DNA of 64,000 bases. Source: CAWJMF01 sp963843945 (GTDB lineage: Bacteria; Vulcanimicrobiota; Vulcanimicrobiia; Vulcanimicrobiales; Vulcanimicrobiaceae). The notes under the pieces were generated by a model. The model made no database searches. It saw only the letters and a list, made by a program, of their open reading frames with translations, and was not told the origin of the DNA. Every line of letters starts with the position of its first letter. The stretch's first letter is position 1. Below are positions 51,574-61,349 of this stretch, one piece after another. The DNA lies in NCBI GenBank assembly GCA_963843945.1, contig CAWJMF010000002.1, positions 2,170,001-2,234,000 of the forward strand. Reading direction: 5' to 3'. Position numbers and translations under genes: made by a program.

Positions 51574-52892
51574 TCGTGTAAACTCTCGATGTCCTTCTCG
51601 GCGTCGGCGGTCAAATCGATGCCCCCGGCCGGTGCTATGATGTTGCTGAAGACGACGTTGACGCCACGCTTTTCGGCGATCAGCCGTACTTCACGGTCGA
51701 TCTCGGCGATCATTTCGCCGTAGAGCTCGCCGCGCTGTTTCTGCAACGCGTCGATTTGGCGGCTCGTGCCGCCTTGCGCGTCCGCATCGATCCCTTCGAG
51801 CTTGCGGAAGCGCTGGGTCAAATCGGTCTTGGTTTTTTCGAAATCCGCGATCGTCTTATCGGCGTCCTTGGTGAAATCGTCTTGGTATTTCTTGTGCAGC
51901 GCTTCGAGCTTCGCGCGCATGTCGGGCGGCAGGTTGACCGGTCCGGGCGCGTGTCCCGCCGGCAGCGGCACCTGCCCGAGTTGGGAAACGAGACCCACCT
52001 GCATCGCCTGATCGTGGGCCTTGACCTGCGCGATCGTGCGTGCGTTGAGCACTGCGAACTGCTTGTCGAACTCGCTCTTCGTCTGTGCGCGCAACTGCGT
52101 CTGCAGCGCGGCGAGGATGGCCTGGTCGCGGTTTTTGAGCGCCGCCAGCGCATCCGCCTCTTTTTGGTTCAACGCGTCGAGCTGCTTGCGCGTGGCCAAA
52201 CGGTCCGCGTCGTCGAGCGCGAGGTTTTGCAGTTTCGTCGAGAGCGAAAGGCGTTCGGCGGCATCCTGGCTCGCCTCGGCCAGCGCGAAGTCGGACTCTT
52301 TGCGCTGCAGCTCCTCGGCCTTGGTGCTGAAGGTGCGCGCGGCTTTCTCTCCCAGCGAGCGCTGCAACCCGAGCAGCGCGGTACGATTCGCCTCGAGCGT
52401 CTGGCGCCGGTAGGCATCCGCGGCCGCCTGTGCTTGCACGCCCGCATTCGCGGCTTGCTGCTGCGACTGCCGCGAAATTCCGCCCGTAATCGCCGCGCCG
52501 CTGGGCCCTTGCGGCGCGCCGGCGGCACCCAGCGCGGCCACGATCGCCGCCTGCTCGCGCTTGGCATACTCTTCCTGTTTATCTTTAAGCGCCTTCTTCG
52601 TGCGGTTCGCGGCGTCGTCGAGTTCCTTTTGCAGCGCTTTCTCTTCGCGCGCCAGATCGGCGCCGCTGTCGCGCGGCACGCTCGCGCCCAGCGACTTCAA
52701 CTGGAGCGCTTGCACGTCGGCGTCGAGCCGCGCCAGCTGGCTGTACAAGGGGTGCTTCTTGACGAGCGCGTCCATGTTGACGTAGCCCATCACGCCGGAT
52801 TGCTTGGTACCCGTCGGCCCCGTGACGCCGCCGCGGGCGCACGACGTCAATGCGATCGCGAGCAATGCCGCCCCGGCGCTACTTGAGCGCAC
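51570..52892 (-). CDS. OmpH/Skp-like lipoprotein with a very long coiled-coil insert
   Basis: A 440-residue protein with a lipobox (LLAIALTSCARGG), an OmpH head strand MGYVNMDALVKKHPLYSQLA near residue 36, and the OmpH closing strand RGVNVVFSNIIAPAGGIDLT near the end. Between them lie roughly 350 residues of Ala/Gln/Lys/Glu-rich helix, with heptad-like patches such as ALQKELDDAANRTKKALKDK and AERLSLSTKLQNLALDDADR. In Skp the same insert forms 60-80 residue tentacles, so this would be several times longer. It may act on large clients such as the 904-residue porin. It overlaps its neighbours by 14 and 4 bases. Confidence 0.8.
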   Translation of the reverse strand: MRSSSAGAALLAIALTSCARGGVTGPTGTKQSGVMGYVNMDALVKKHPLYSQLARLDADVQALQLKSLGASVPRDSGADLAREEKALQKELDDAANRTKKALKDKQEEYAKREQAAIVAALGAAGAPQGPSGAAITGGISRQSQQQAANAGVQAQAAADAYRRQTLEANRTALLGLQRSLGEKAARTFSTKAEELQRKESDFALAEASQDAAERLSLSTKLQNLALDDADRLATRKQLDALNQKEADALAALKNRDQAILAALQTQLRAQTKSEFDKQFAVLNARTIAQVKAHDQAMQVGLVSQLGQVPLPAGHAPGPVNLPPDMRAKLEALHKKYQDDFTKDADKTIADFEKTKTDLTQRFRKLEGIDADAQGGTSRQIDALQKQRGELYGEMIAEIDREVRLIAEKRGVNVVFSNIIAPAGGIDLTADAEKDIESLHE

Positions 52893-53688
52893 TCGTGACG
52901 TCGCTCGTGATGTCGAGGCCGCCGAAGATCAGATTGCTGCGGTCGATGACCAGGATGAGCCCGTGTTTCTTAGCCACGCCCGCGATCGCGGCACGCGTTT
53001 GATCGACGAGCGGCTGGATCACCTGCGCCTGTTTGTCGGCGATCTGCTTGCGCGCGTCGGCGAAGATCTTTCGCCGGTCGTCGTCGTTCTTCGCCGAGCG
53101 CAGCTGCTGCTGGGCTTTGGCCTGAACGTCGTTCGAGAACTTGACGAAGTCGTCGTTGACCGCTTTGATGCGCGGCACCGAGTCGATCGACTGCTGGTCG
53201 ACGTACCCGACGCTCGAGGGCGGCGGGGTCGTCACGGGCGGAATCGGATCGCCCGGCCCGGAGAGCAGATCGATGACGTTGCGCGTCACGTCCTGTCCGC
53301 CGAAAACGATGATCCGCTTGTCGACGATGACCGACAAATTCTTGCTCGAGGCGACCGAGGCGATCGCGACTTGCGCGCGCTGGAAGAGCGGCCCCATCAC
53401 CTGGCGCTGGCGGTCGGTCAAACGGTTCTGAAATTGCTGCGCGATCCGAGCTTGCGTTCCGGCATCTTTGACGCCGCGCATCTGTTGGGCGAACTCGCGA
53501 TCGAGCTGCTGCTTGTAGGTGGCCAGCTCGCGGTTGGCAACTTGGAACGAGTTGATGTTCGAAAGGGCCGCTTGATCGAGGAAGCCGATGTCGCTGAGGT
53601 CGGCCGCCAGGGTCGCCGGCGCGAAGGTAGCCGCGACGACGAACGCCGCGAGCGCGGCCAGCGTCTTGGGGTGGATCTTGATGCGCAT
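52879..53688 (-). CDS. OmpH/Skp-like chaperone with two tandem modules
   Basis: A 269-residue secreted protein (signal TLAALAAFVVAATFAPATLA) made of two OmpH modules in one chain. The first (about 30-145) begins IGFLDQAALSNINSFQVANR and ends LSVIVDKRIIVFGGQDVTRN. After a Pro-rich linker (PIPPVTTPPPSS) the second begins VGYVDQQSIDSVPRIKAVND and ends LILVIDRSNLIFGGLDITSD. Skp normally has one module and trimerises, so this may assemble differently. It lies five bases after bamA, as skp does in many genomes. Confidence 0.88.
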   Translation of the reverse strand: MRIKIHPKTLAALAAFVVAATFAPATLAADLSDIGFLDQAALSNINSFQVANRELATYKQQLDREFAQQMRGVKDAGTQARIAQQFQNRLTDRQRQVMGPLFQRAQVAIASVASSKNLSVIVDKRIIVFGGQDVTRNVIDLLSGPGDPIPPVTTPPPSSVGYVDQQSIDSVPRIKAVNDDFVKFSNDVQAKAQQQLRSAKNDDDRRKIFADARKQIADKQAQVIQPLVDQTRAAIAGVAKKHGLILVIDRSNLIFGGLDITSDVTSALK

Positions 53689-53693
53689 CTCCG

Positions 53694-55961
53694 TCAGAAA
53701 CTCTGTCCTATGCCGAAGCTAGTATGGAAGCTGTTGAGGCCGCGGGCGAAGTCGAGCCGGATCGACCGAAAGCCGAGCTGCGGCAAGTCAAACCGGATGC
53801 CGGCGCCGACGTCGCCGTAGTAGTACCAATCGTTGTAGTTCGCGACGATATTTCCGAATTGGTCGTAGAGCGGCACGGCACCTCGGATGCGCTGCGTGCC
53901 GTAGTCGGTGAAGAAGGCCAGGTTGAACTTCCGGTCGGCCGTCAGCGGGTAGCGCAGCTCCGCCTGGAACAGGCCTTCCTCGGTGCCGTAGAAGACTTGG
54001 CTGTAGCCGCGCAACTGCTGATCCGAGAGGATGAACAGCTTGTTGGGCGGGATCGCGCCGGTCGTATAGCCTCCCAGGAAGTGGAAGCCCAGGGTCGAGT
54101 TCTTGAGCACCGGGTAGAACTTGGCGACGTCGAGCGTGGTGATCGTATATTGGAAGTTCGAGCCGAGCGCGTAACCGCTCAGCTCCTCGCTGAGCGAAGC
54201 GAGAACGCCGCGGCGCGGATTGAAGACGTCGTCGCGCGAGTCCATCTGCAGCCCGAGCGTCACGTAGCGCAGGTTGTTCGACTCGCCGTTCGAGGTGTTC
54301 GCGATCGACGAAGCCTCGATGCCGAGGGTCGTTCCGTTGTTGACCGTGCCGAACGGGTTGGAGGTGGTGGGACTGTTCAGCAGCGTCGTTTGGGTGCCCG
54401 CCAGATAGTACGGCGCCGGCAAGGAGACGTCGGTCGCGATGCGCTGTGCCGAGGCCCCGAAGGAGGCCGTCAGGATGTCGTTGAGGCGGCGTCCGACGCT
54501 GGCCGAAATGCCGTTGGAGCGGCTGGCGTACGTCGCCAGGGTGCCCGAGAGCACGTTGGAGTTCGGCGTTAGGATAACCGGAATCGTTCCCAGCCCGTTG
54601 CCGCCGTTGCCGCCGTTGGGCGGCGGGGTCGAGATGATCGGATTGGGCGCGACCGATTGGGCCGAGGACGCCTGATACGCCTGGTAATAGTTGATCTGGT
54701 TGTTCGTAAAGATCGAAGCGCCTAGGCTGTACTTCTGTGAGTTCGGGGTGTCGCCGAGGTAGGGGATGCCGATGGAGAGCGAAGCGTCCGAGACGCGCGC
54801 GCCGCGCTCGAAGCGAATCGTCGAGCTGTTGCCGGTTCCGTTGATGTTGTTCTGCGAGTAAGAGAGCGTGCCGGTCAAACCTTGGCCGTTCGGACCGCCG
54901 GAGTAGCCGGCGCCGATTTGCGCGGTTCCCGTGCGCTGCTCTTTGACGTTCCAGTCGAGCGTGATCTCGTACGGCTTCTTCGGGTTGGGACCCGGCTTGG
55001 TGTTGAGGTCGACCTTTTCGAAAAAGCCCAAGTTGTTCAAGCGCTCGTAATCGCGCCGCAAGAGCCCTTGAGTGACCAGCATCCCCGGGCGGAGCCGCAG
55101 CTGGCGCCGGATCACGTTGTCCTTGGTGATCGTGTTGCCGGTGATTTGGACGGCACCGACGATCATCGCGTAGATCGTGTACTTGACCGTCGCCGTTCCC
55201 TTCTCGAGGTTGACGGTCGTCGGATCGACGCCGGCTTCGAAGTCACCTAGCTGCAGATCGTACTTTTCGTACAGCTTTTTGACGTTCTCGAAATCTTTGT
55301 CGCGCAGATCTTCGGAGTACGGCTGACCGACTTTGAGCGAGAGCGAGGCGATGATCAACGACTTCGAGAGATAGGGCATACCTTCGATGTCGATCGCGTC
55401 GACCGTCAGGCCTTCGCGAATCTGCAGGCTGAGCGTGCCGTCCTTCGCGACGTTGACGCCCACGACGTGCGACGGGAGTTGTCCCTGATAGCCGATCTTG
55501 TCGTAGTACGAATTGATCTTGAGCACGTCTTGATGGAAGGTGCTCGTGTTGAAGACCTGGCCGGCGGCGGTGTCCATCAAGGCGAGCAGCGTGTCGCTCG
55601 GGACGTGATCGTTGCCGGTGAAGACGATGCGGTTGATCACCGGATTTTCGATGACCCGGAACGTGATTGCGATGCCGTCGGGCCGCTGCCGGATGAGCGG
55701 CGGAACCTGATCGGAAAAATAGCCGAGGTCGAAGATCGCCTGCAGGTCTTCGCGCACGGTCGCCTCGTCGAAGGGCTGCCCCACTTTCGTCTTCACGACG
55801 GAGAGGATGCGATCGGTCGGCACGTGGAGGTTCCCGGAAACGTCGACGCTGACCACCAGCGGGGCGCTCGTTGCGGCCACACCGAGCGAGGGAACGACCA
55901 GGTTCCAGACGACGGCGAGCGCGAGAAGCGCCCGACGCACGCGGCGAAGTCGGCAGATCAT
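53694..55961 (-). CDS. bamA: Outer membrane protein assembly factor BamA
   Basis: The core of the BAM complex that folds beta-barrels into the outer membrane. The 755-residue protein has a signal peptide, four recognisable POTRA domains (starting near VVSVDVSGNLHVPTDRILSV, INRIVFTGNDHVPSDTLLAL, VDAIDIEGMPYLSKSL and VGAVQITGNTITKDNVIRRQ), then an Omp85 barrel with the conserved loop-6 motif as LRGYSQVFYGTEEG and a terminal HTSFGIGQSF. E. coli BamA has five POTRAs. A Gly/Asn-rich low-complexity loop (PPPNGGNGGNGLG) occurs in the barrel. ATG 55961 starts the signal peptide. It lies between tamB and the Skp-like genes. Confidence 0.95.
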   Translation of the reverse strand: MICRLRRVRRALLALAVVWNLVVPSLGVAATSAPLVVSVDVSGNLHVPTDRILSVVKTKVGQPFDEATVREDLQAIFDLGYFSDQVPPLIRQRPDGIAITFRVIENPVINRIVFTGNDHVPSDTLLALMDTAAGQVFNTSTFHQDVLKINSYYDKIGYQGQLPSHVVGVNVAKDGTLSLQIREGLTVDAIDIEGMPYLSKSLIIASLSLKVGQPYSEDLRDKDFENVKKLYEKYDLQLGDFEAGVDPTTVNLEKGTATVKYTIYAMIVGAVQITGNTITKDNVIRRQLRLRPGMLVTQGLLRRDYERLNNLGFFEKVDLNTKPGPNPKKPYEITLDWNVKEQRTGTAQIGAGYSGGPNGQGLTGTLSYSQNNINGTGNSSTIRFERGARVSDASLSIGIPYLGDTPNSQKYSLGASIFTNNQINYYQAYQASSAQSVAPNPIISTPPPNGGNGGNGLGTIPVILTPNSNVLSGTLATYASRSNGISASVGRRLNDILTASFGASAQRIATDVSLPAPYYLAGTQTTLLNSPTTSNPFGTVNNGTTLGIEASSIANTSNGESNNLRYVTLGLQMDSRDDVFNPRRGVLASLSEELSGYALGSNFQYTITTLDVAKFYPVLKNSTLGFHFLGGYTTGAIPPNKLFILSDQQLRGYSQVFYGTEEGLFQAELRYPLTADRKFNLAFFTDYGTQRIRGAVPLYDQFGNIVANYNDWYYYGDVGAGIRFDLPQLGFRSIRLDFARGLNSFHTSFGIGQSF

Positions 55962-55985
55962 ACGTGAGTCAATGGTTCCTTTCGC

Positions 55986-56106
55986 GCCGCCGCGGAGTGC
56001 GGCGGCACGGGGGTTGCGCTTCGACCTGCCGAGCAAACGCGCAGGCCCACCCAAATGTTTCTTTGTAGCGCCGCGGGTTTCGGTCCGGGCTGGGGGGGCA
56101 CCCCCC
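55986..56106. terminator. Two GC hairpins between tamB and bamA
   Basis: GCCGCCGC-GGAGT-GCGGCGGC (55986-56006) and GGGGGG-CA-CCCCCC (about 56093-56106) lie in the 170-base gap between the tamB stop and the bamA start. Neither has a T-run. They could pause or partly terminate transcription from tamB, or protect the bamA message. The gap is the largest inside the operon, so a bamA promoter may also lie here. Confidence 0.4.
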
Positions 56107-56131
56107 GTCCCGAGCCACCAGTTCGCGCAGC

Positions 56132-59100
56132 TCACGGCAACCGGAGCTGCAGCGAAAAGGCGAAGCCGCTCGTCCCGCCGATCGGTTGAGCGGCCGTGAT
56201 GCGGGCGGTTTGCGGCGTGCCGTAGAGTAGCGCCGGATAGGCGTTGAAAACGTTCTGCGCGCCGACCGTCTCGAACGCCGTTACTTGAGCCGCGGTGTAC
56301 TGATTCGGCTTGATCTCGAAGCCGAACGACTGCCGCGTCGGATACCCGAAGGTCTGTGAGTAAATCGCGTTGATGAACTTGCCCAGACCTTTGCGGGCGG
56401 TAACGCCCACGGCGCCGGTCATGTCGACGTTGACGTTGATGTCGGTCAGGCCCAGCGCCCCGGCCGCCTGCGTTTCGAACGGCGCCAGCAAGTTCTTGGT
56501 GAACTGGGCGTTGGCGATGTTAAAGGCTTGCTGGCCGATCGTGTTCTGGCCGTTCGGATTACGGCTTATCGTGCCGGCCGGGTAGCCGTTCGTATCGAAC
56601 AGGTTGGCGCCGAGCGAGGGCGCGCCCAGCAGCAGCCCGAGGATCTGTTCGCGGCTGTACGACGGCGTCGAGGAGAGCTGGATGTCCAGTTGGGTGACTG
56701 GGCCTTTGACCGTGATCGTGACGTCGGCCGAGCCCGAGACGTTGCGGAAGCCGTTCGGATCGGGGTTGGAGACGTGGGTCGTGGCGACCGCATCGAGCTC
56801 GGGAATCAAGCCCTGGCTCGGCTCGAAGGTGACCTTCCCGCTTTGCACCCGGAAGACGGTGTTGAAATAGCTGAGCGTGCCGCCGGTCGAGTCGAGCTCG
56901 CCGCTGAGTTGGGGCGCGTCCAGCGTGCCCCCGACGTGCAGCGCGCCGGTGCCGCCGATGTCGACGTTGCCGCTGCGCACCCGCACGTTGCGGACAGCCG
57001 CCACATCGAGAGCCAGGCTGAGGTCCGGACGCGCGGGCGGGGGCGAGGCCGCGCCGGCCGGCGCCTGCGGGCCGACGAATCCCGGCACGGCACCGGAATC
57101 GCCGCCGCCCGCCGCCGCGATGGTGAGAGCGGAGAACGGGATGACCGTGTCCTGCAGCTCGAGTTTTCCGCTCAGTGCCGGCGTGCCGCCCGCCTGCCGC
57201 GCGAGCTTGAGGCTGCCGTCGAGGGTGCCCCGGCCGTAGGCCGGCAGGTCGAGCCGCAGCCCGTGTGCGACCGCGTCGAACAGGAAGGCGGAGCCGAGGC
57301 CTAGCGTGGCTCGCCCGTTTGCGTCGAGGCTGCCCCCGCCGGCCTCGGCATGGAAGCGCTCGAGCGTCGCGGTGTTGCGGTCGAAGCCGAGGCTGGCGCC
57401 GATCTTCGTAAGCGGCTCGGTTTCGAAGGCCGGTACCGTCACGGCGCCGTTCGTCAGCGTCAGACGGCCCTCGACACGAGGCGCCCCGGCACTGCCGGAG
57501 ACGCCGACCCGGCCTTCGAGCAAGCCCTGAATGGTCGATTCCTTGGGCAGCAACGGCGCGAAGTTGCTCAGGTCGAGGCCTTCGGCGCCGACCTCGACCG
57601 CCACGGGCGCGCCGGGCGGCCCGAAGCCGAAGGGTGAGAACGTAAACGGAATCGCGCCCGCCAGATTGAGCCGGCCCTTGGCCAGGACGAGTTCGGCGCT
57701 TTCGAGCTCGACCGAGCGGCCCTCCAGCCGGAATTGGCCGAGGACTTGCGGGATCGCCACGCTCTGAAAGGTGGCGTCGTGCACGTAGAAGCCGCCCGCG
57801 ACCGCGGGCCGCAAGCGCGAACCGGTCAGCTTGACGTCGGCCTCGCCGGAGCCGGTTAAGGCCAGCTTGGCGCCCGTAAGCCGCGTGCCCAGCCCCGCCA
57901 GATCGCTGCTGGTGGCGTGGATGGAGAGCGCCAGCGGGTCGTGCAGGCCGAGGCCGACCGTCCCGCTGCCCGTCGCCTGCAACGTCCCGAGGTCGAGGGT
58001 CGCAGCGGTGAGCCGCAGCGTCTGCAGATTGGCCGTCGCCTGCAGGGCCAATTGACGGATGGGGATCTTCCCGTAGCTCCCGGCGGCCAGAGCGGCACTG
58101 AGTGCCAATTCCGGCGAGGCCAAGCTGCCCGTGATGCGCGCCTCGGCGTCGACCCTGCCGGCTAGCGGCAAGGTGTACCCGAGCAGCGGCAGCCAGGTGC
58201 TCAAATCGAAGTTGCGCAGCGTCGCGTATCCGTTGAAGCGCGAGTGCCGCAAGAGCGCCGGCAGCGGCGCGCGCCCCGCGAGCCTGACACTTCCCTCGGC
58301 CAAGACCTGTCCCGCCGCAGCACCGAAGACGAGCGTACCCGTGACGTCGCGGCCCCGGCTCGACCAGCGCGCGCTCGAGTCGCCCAAGTTGAAGCGCAGA
58401 TAGCGCAGGCCCGCGAACTCGACGTCGGCACTGGTCGCGAGCAGCCGTCCGCGGCGCACGAAATCCGCCTGCAGCCGGCCGCGGCCGTCGAGCGTATCGC
58501 CGGTATCGAACAGGTCGTCGAAGTCGGAAAGATCGGCCTGCGGCGCGGAGAGGCGCGCCGAAAGATTTCCGGGCCGGTAGTCGCCGGCGAACGCGACGCG
58601 GGTCGAACCGACGGCAATCGTTCCGTCGCTGGCGGAGAGCCCGGCGCGGTCGAGCGCGATGTCGGCCGAGGCGTCGCGAAAGGCCTGGCCCTGAAAAGTT
58701 CCCTCGGAGAAGGCGACCCGCCCGGCGAGCGACGGCGCCGCGCTCGAACCACCGATGCGCAGCTGCGCGCCAAAGGTTCCCGCGATATCGTGCCGCGACG
58801 GCACCAACAAGCGCGCGAACGGCGCGACGCGGACGTCCGCGGTGCTCAGCGCGAGGTCGAGCGCCGCCGGACCGCGCCCGACGCCTTCCAATCTCCCTTC
58901 GAACCGGGCGTAGTTGCCGTCAACCACCGCCTGGCCCCCGTGCAGGTCGAGCCGTCCGCCGTTCAGGTCGACGCCGCTGCTGCCGGCCAGGGAGAGTTTC
59001 CCGGCCTCGGCGCCGGCTAGCGAGATCGTCCCGTCAAAGCCCGGAGCGCCGTCGCGCTCCCGGACGGTACCCAGCGCCGCGATGCGTCCGCGCTCCAGGG

Positions 59101-61297
59101 GCGAGCCGAGAGCGCGTAAGCGTGCGGCGTCGGCGTCGCCGAGCGCGACGCCGAGCCGGCCGGAGCCGCCCACCGAGCCGGCCGCAGCGAACGAGCCACC
59201 GGCGACGCGGGCCGTCGCGGCGAAGACTCGCAAGCTCTTGCCGCCGACGGCGACCGTCCCGCGCACGTCGCTGACGGGCACACCGCGGACGCTGCCGCCC
59301 GGCAGGCTCGCGCCGGTCGACTGCACGATCGTTTGACCTGCGGCAAGAACCAGCGCGACCGGCGCGTCGAGGGGACCTTTCGCGCCGAGATTGCCGGTGA
59401 ACGCCGCGAGTTGTTCGAGGCTCCCCCGGTAACGGCCGGAGAGCGCCAGGCCGGCCGGCGTATAGGCTCCGATTCCTCGGAAGCCGCCCCAGGGCCCGGC
59501 GGCGACGACGCTTGCGGCGCGGAGATCCGCCGGGGCTCCGGCAACCTGGGCGCCGACGTTGCCGATGCGGTAGCGGCCCACCGTCAGCGCCTCCAGGCCC
59601 ACCTCGCCCGCCAGACGGAAATCCGAGGGGTGGCCTTCGCCCGCCAGCCGGGCGTCGAGCGTTCCCGCGAAATCGGGTGGAACCAGGTTCGGCAGTCCGG
59701 GAAGTTGGGGATCCGCCCGGTCCGGACGCACCGTGAAGCGGCGCGCGTCGAGCCAGAAGCCGCTCTGCGCGGAACTGCGGTTCGCGTAGAACGCGCCGTC
59801 GGCCGAGCCGCCGCCTTGGATGAGGGCGAAGGGGCCGAATTCCCCGTCGCCGTTACGATCGAGCCGAAACAGTCCGCGCGCGCTTTCGTCGCCGGCCGCA
59901 CCGTCCGCAATTCCGCGCGCGTCGATTGCGAGATCGCTGCCCGCCAGCACGGCGGTCACCCGCAGCGGCACGAGCGGAACCGCTTGCGCGATGAACGGCA
60001 CGCTCGCCGGCGGCGCGCGCCCGTCGAGGACGAGTTGCGAAAGCGCGCGATCCCCGAGGTCGAGCGAGCCGCGCGTCACCGAATCGAACGGACCGTAACG
60101 CGCGGCCGTACCGAGCAGCGCGAGGCTGCTATCGTAGTAGACGAGACTCCCCGCAACGTCCTCGAGCGGAAACCTTCCGTAAGCGACGCGTGCCGAGCTA
60201 TAGCGAACCCGCAAGAACGGCTGACCGACCGGACCTTCGACGACGCCCCCCACCGCCACGTTGCCCGAGAGCGGCAGCGCGTGTGAAAAGTTGAAGAGCG
60301 TGCGCAGCGTCTCGAGCGGACCGCCGGTTTGAAACCCGAGACGAAACGCGGGCGCCTGCCAATCGAAGATGCCGCCGGCCGCTTCGACCGCCAGCCCCGC
60401 TTCATTCGCCGCGATGCGGCCGCTGGCCACGCCGTCGTCGAAGAGGTCGAAGCGCCCCGCCATGCCCCGCAGCGGAACGCGCAGGCCCGGGATCGTCATC
60501 GCGCCGTCCCGCAGTTCGGTACTGCCGCCGAAGTGCGCGCCCGACGCGCCGAGCGTGTACGCGAACGCGTCGAGCGCGACGACGCTGCCCCCGAGCACGT
60601 GCGCCCCACGATAGTTGATCACATAGTTTAGGAGCGTAGCAATCGGCAGCCGGGCGGCGCGCAAGCGGTGCAGCGCGTAGCGCCGCGGCGCGTCGATGGT
60701 GCCGGCCAGCGTCAAGGGCTCGCCGTCGTAGGCGGCGCGGACGCGATAGGTCGTGCGGGCCGCCGTATCGACCGCGAACTGCGCGTCGACCGCGTCCAGC
60801 CGCAAGCGGCGCGCCGCCGGATCGACCCGCGCGGGATCGACGACGTCGATGCGCCCGTCGCGCAAGGTTCCGTTCAGGACGAGCGGCGTTTCGCCGCCGG
60901 GCGCGGGCGGCGCGGCCGGAGCGCCGCCCCCTCCGCCCGCCGGAAGGTCGAACGAACCGTCGGCGTGCCGCATCAGGCTCAGGTGCGGCCGCAACACGTC
61001 GATCGAGCGCAATCCGAAGCGCCGCTTTCCGCCCGGAAAGAGATCGCGCACATCGTAGCCGACGTCGATGCGTTCCGCCTCGAGCAGGGGGTCGCCGTTT
61101 CGGCGCACCGTCAGCCCCTCCAAGCGTAAACGATCGCGGCCGATCTCGAGCGACGCGAACGCGACGCGGCTCCCCGTCGCCACGTCGAGCAGCGCCGCGA
61201 CGGTCGCGCGGAAGAGCGGCGCTCGGAATGCGACCAGCAACAGCGCCCCGACCGCGCAGGCCAGGAGCGCGATCCAGCGTGCTCTCAGATGCTGCAT
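56132..61297 (-). CDS. tamB: Translocation and assembly module TamB (AsmA-like bridge protein)
   Basis: A 1721-residue protein spanning the periplasm from an N-terminal membrane helix (IALLACAVGALLLVAFRAPL) to a C-terminal TamB/DUF490 domain (ITVKGPVTQLDIQLSSTPSY, LGLTDINVNVDMTGAVGVTA, YSQTFGYPTRQSFGFEIKPN). The long middle is repetitive beta-sheet of the groove-forming type, with many LAGR/GxG-VSG segments. TamB-like proteins take part in barrel assembly and in lipid transport between membranes. E. coli TamB is 1259 residues, so this one is longer. No TamA partner other than BamA is near; in lineages without TamA, TamB is thought to work with BamA. ATG 61297 is the first gene of the envelope operon. 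Confidence 0.92.
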   Translation of the reverse strand: MQHLRARWIALLACAVGALLLVAFRAPLFRATVAALLDVATGSRVAFASLEIGRDRLRLEGLTVRRNGDPLLEAERIDVGYDVRDLFPGGKRRFGLRSIDVLRPHLSLMRHADGSFDLPAGGGGGAPAAPPAPGGETPLVLNGTLRDGRIDVVDPARVDPAARRLRLDAVDAQFAVDTAARTTYRVRAAYDGEPLTLAGTIDAPRRYALHRLRAARLPIATLLNYVINYRGAHVLGGSVVALDAFAYTLGASGAHFGGSTELRDGAMTIPGLRVPLRGMAGRFDLFDDGVASGRIAANEAGLAVEAAGGIFDWQAPAFRLGFQTGGPLETLRTLFNFSHALPLSGNVAVGGVVEGPVGQPFLRVRYSSARVAYGRFPLEDVAGSLVYYDSSLALLGTAARYGPFDSVTRGSLDLGDRALSQLVLDGRAPPASVPFIAQAVPLVPLRVTAVLAGSDLAIDARGIADGAAGDESARGLFRLDRNGDGEFGPFALIQGGGSADGAFYANRSSAQSGFWLDARRFTVRPDRADPQLPGLPNLVPPDFAGTLDARLAGEGHPSDFRLAGEVGLEALTVGRYRIGNVGAQVAGAPADLRAASVVAAGPWGGFRGIGAYTPAGLALSGRYRGSLEQLAAFTGNLGAKGPLDAPVALVLAAGQTIVQSTGASLPGGSVRGVPVSDVRGTVAVGGKSLRVFAATARVAGGSFAAAGSVGGSGRLGVALGDADAARLRALGSPLERGRIAALGTVRERDGAPGFDGTISLAGAEAGKLSLAGSSGVDLNGGRLDLHGGQAVVDGNYARFEGRLEGVGRGPAALDLALSTADVRVAPFARLLVPSRHDIAGTFGAQLRIGGSSAAPSLAGRVAFSEGTFQGQAFRDASADIALDRAGLSASDGTIAVGSTRVAFAGDYRPGNLSARLSAPQADLSDFDDLFDTGDTLDGRGRLQADFVRRGRLLATSADVEFAGLRYLRFNLGDSSARWSSRGRDVTGTLVFGAAAGQVLAEGSVRLAGRAPLPALLRHSRFNGYATLRNFDLSTWLPLLGYTLPLAGRVDAEARITGSLASPELALSAALAAGSYGKIPIRQLALQATANLQTLRLTAATLDLGTLQATGSGTVGLGLHDPLALSIHATSSDLAGLGTRLTGAKLALTGSGEADVKLTGSRLRPAVAGGFYVHDATFQSVAIPQVLGQFRLEGRSVELESAELVLAKGRLNLAGAIPFTFSPFGFGPPGAPVAVEVGAEGLDLSNFAPLLPKESTIQGLLEGRVGVSGSAGAPRVEGRLTLTNGAVTVPAFETEPLTKIGASLGFDRNTATLERFHAEAGGGSLDANGRATLGLGSAFLFDAVAHGLRLDLPAYGRGTLDGSLKLARQAGGTPALSGKLELQDTVIPFSALTIAAAGGGDSGAVPGFVGPQAPAGAASPPPARPDLSLALDVAAVRNVRVRSGNVDIGGTGALHVGGTLDAPQLSGELDSTGGTLSYFNTVFRVQSGKVTFEPSQGLIPELDAVATTHVSNPDPNGFRNVSGSADVTITVKGPVTQLDIQLSSTPSYSREQILGLLLGAPSLGANLFDTNGYPAGTISRNPNGQNTIGQQAFNIANAQFTKNLLAPFETQAAGALGLTDINVNVDMTGAVGVTARKGLGKFINAIYSQTFGYPTRQSFGFEIKPNQYTAAQVTAFETVGAQNVFNAYPALLYGTPQTARITAAQPIGGTSGFAFSLQLRLP

Positions 61298-61349
61298 TCC
61301 CTCATGAACGGCGGCAGCATCGAGAGGCTCTCACCGTCACCCCCCGGCG

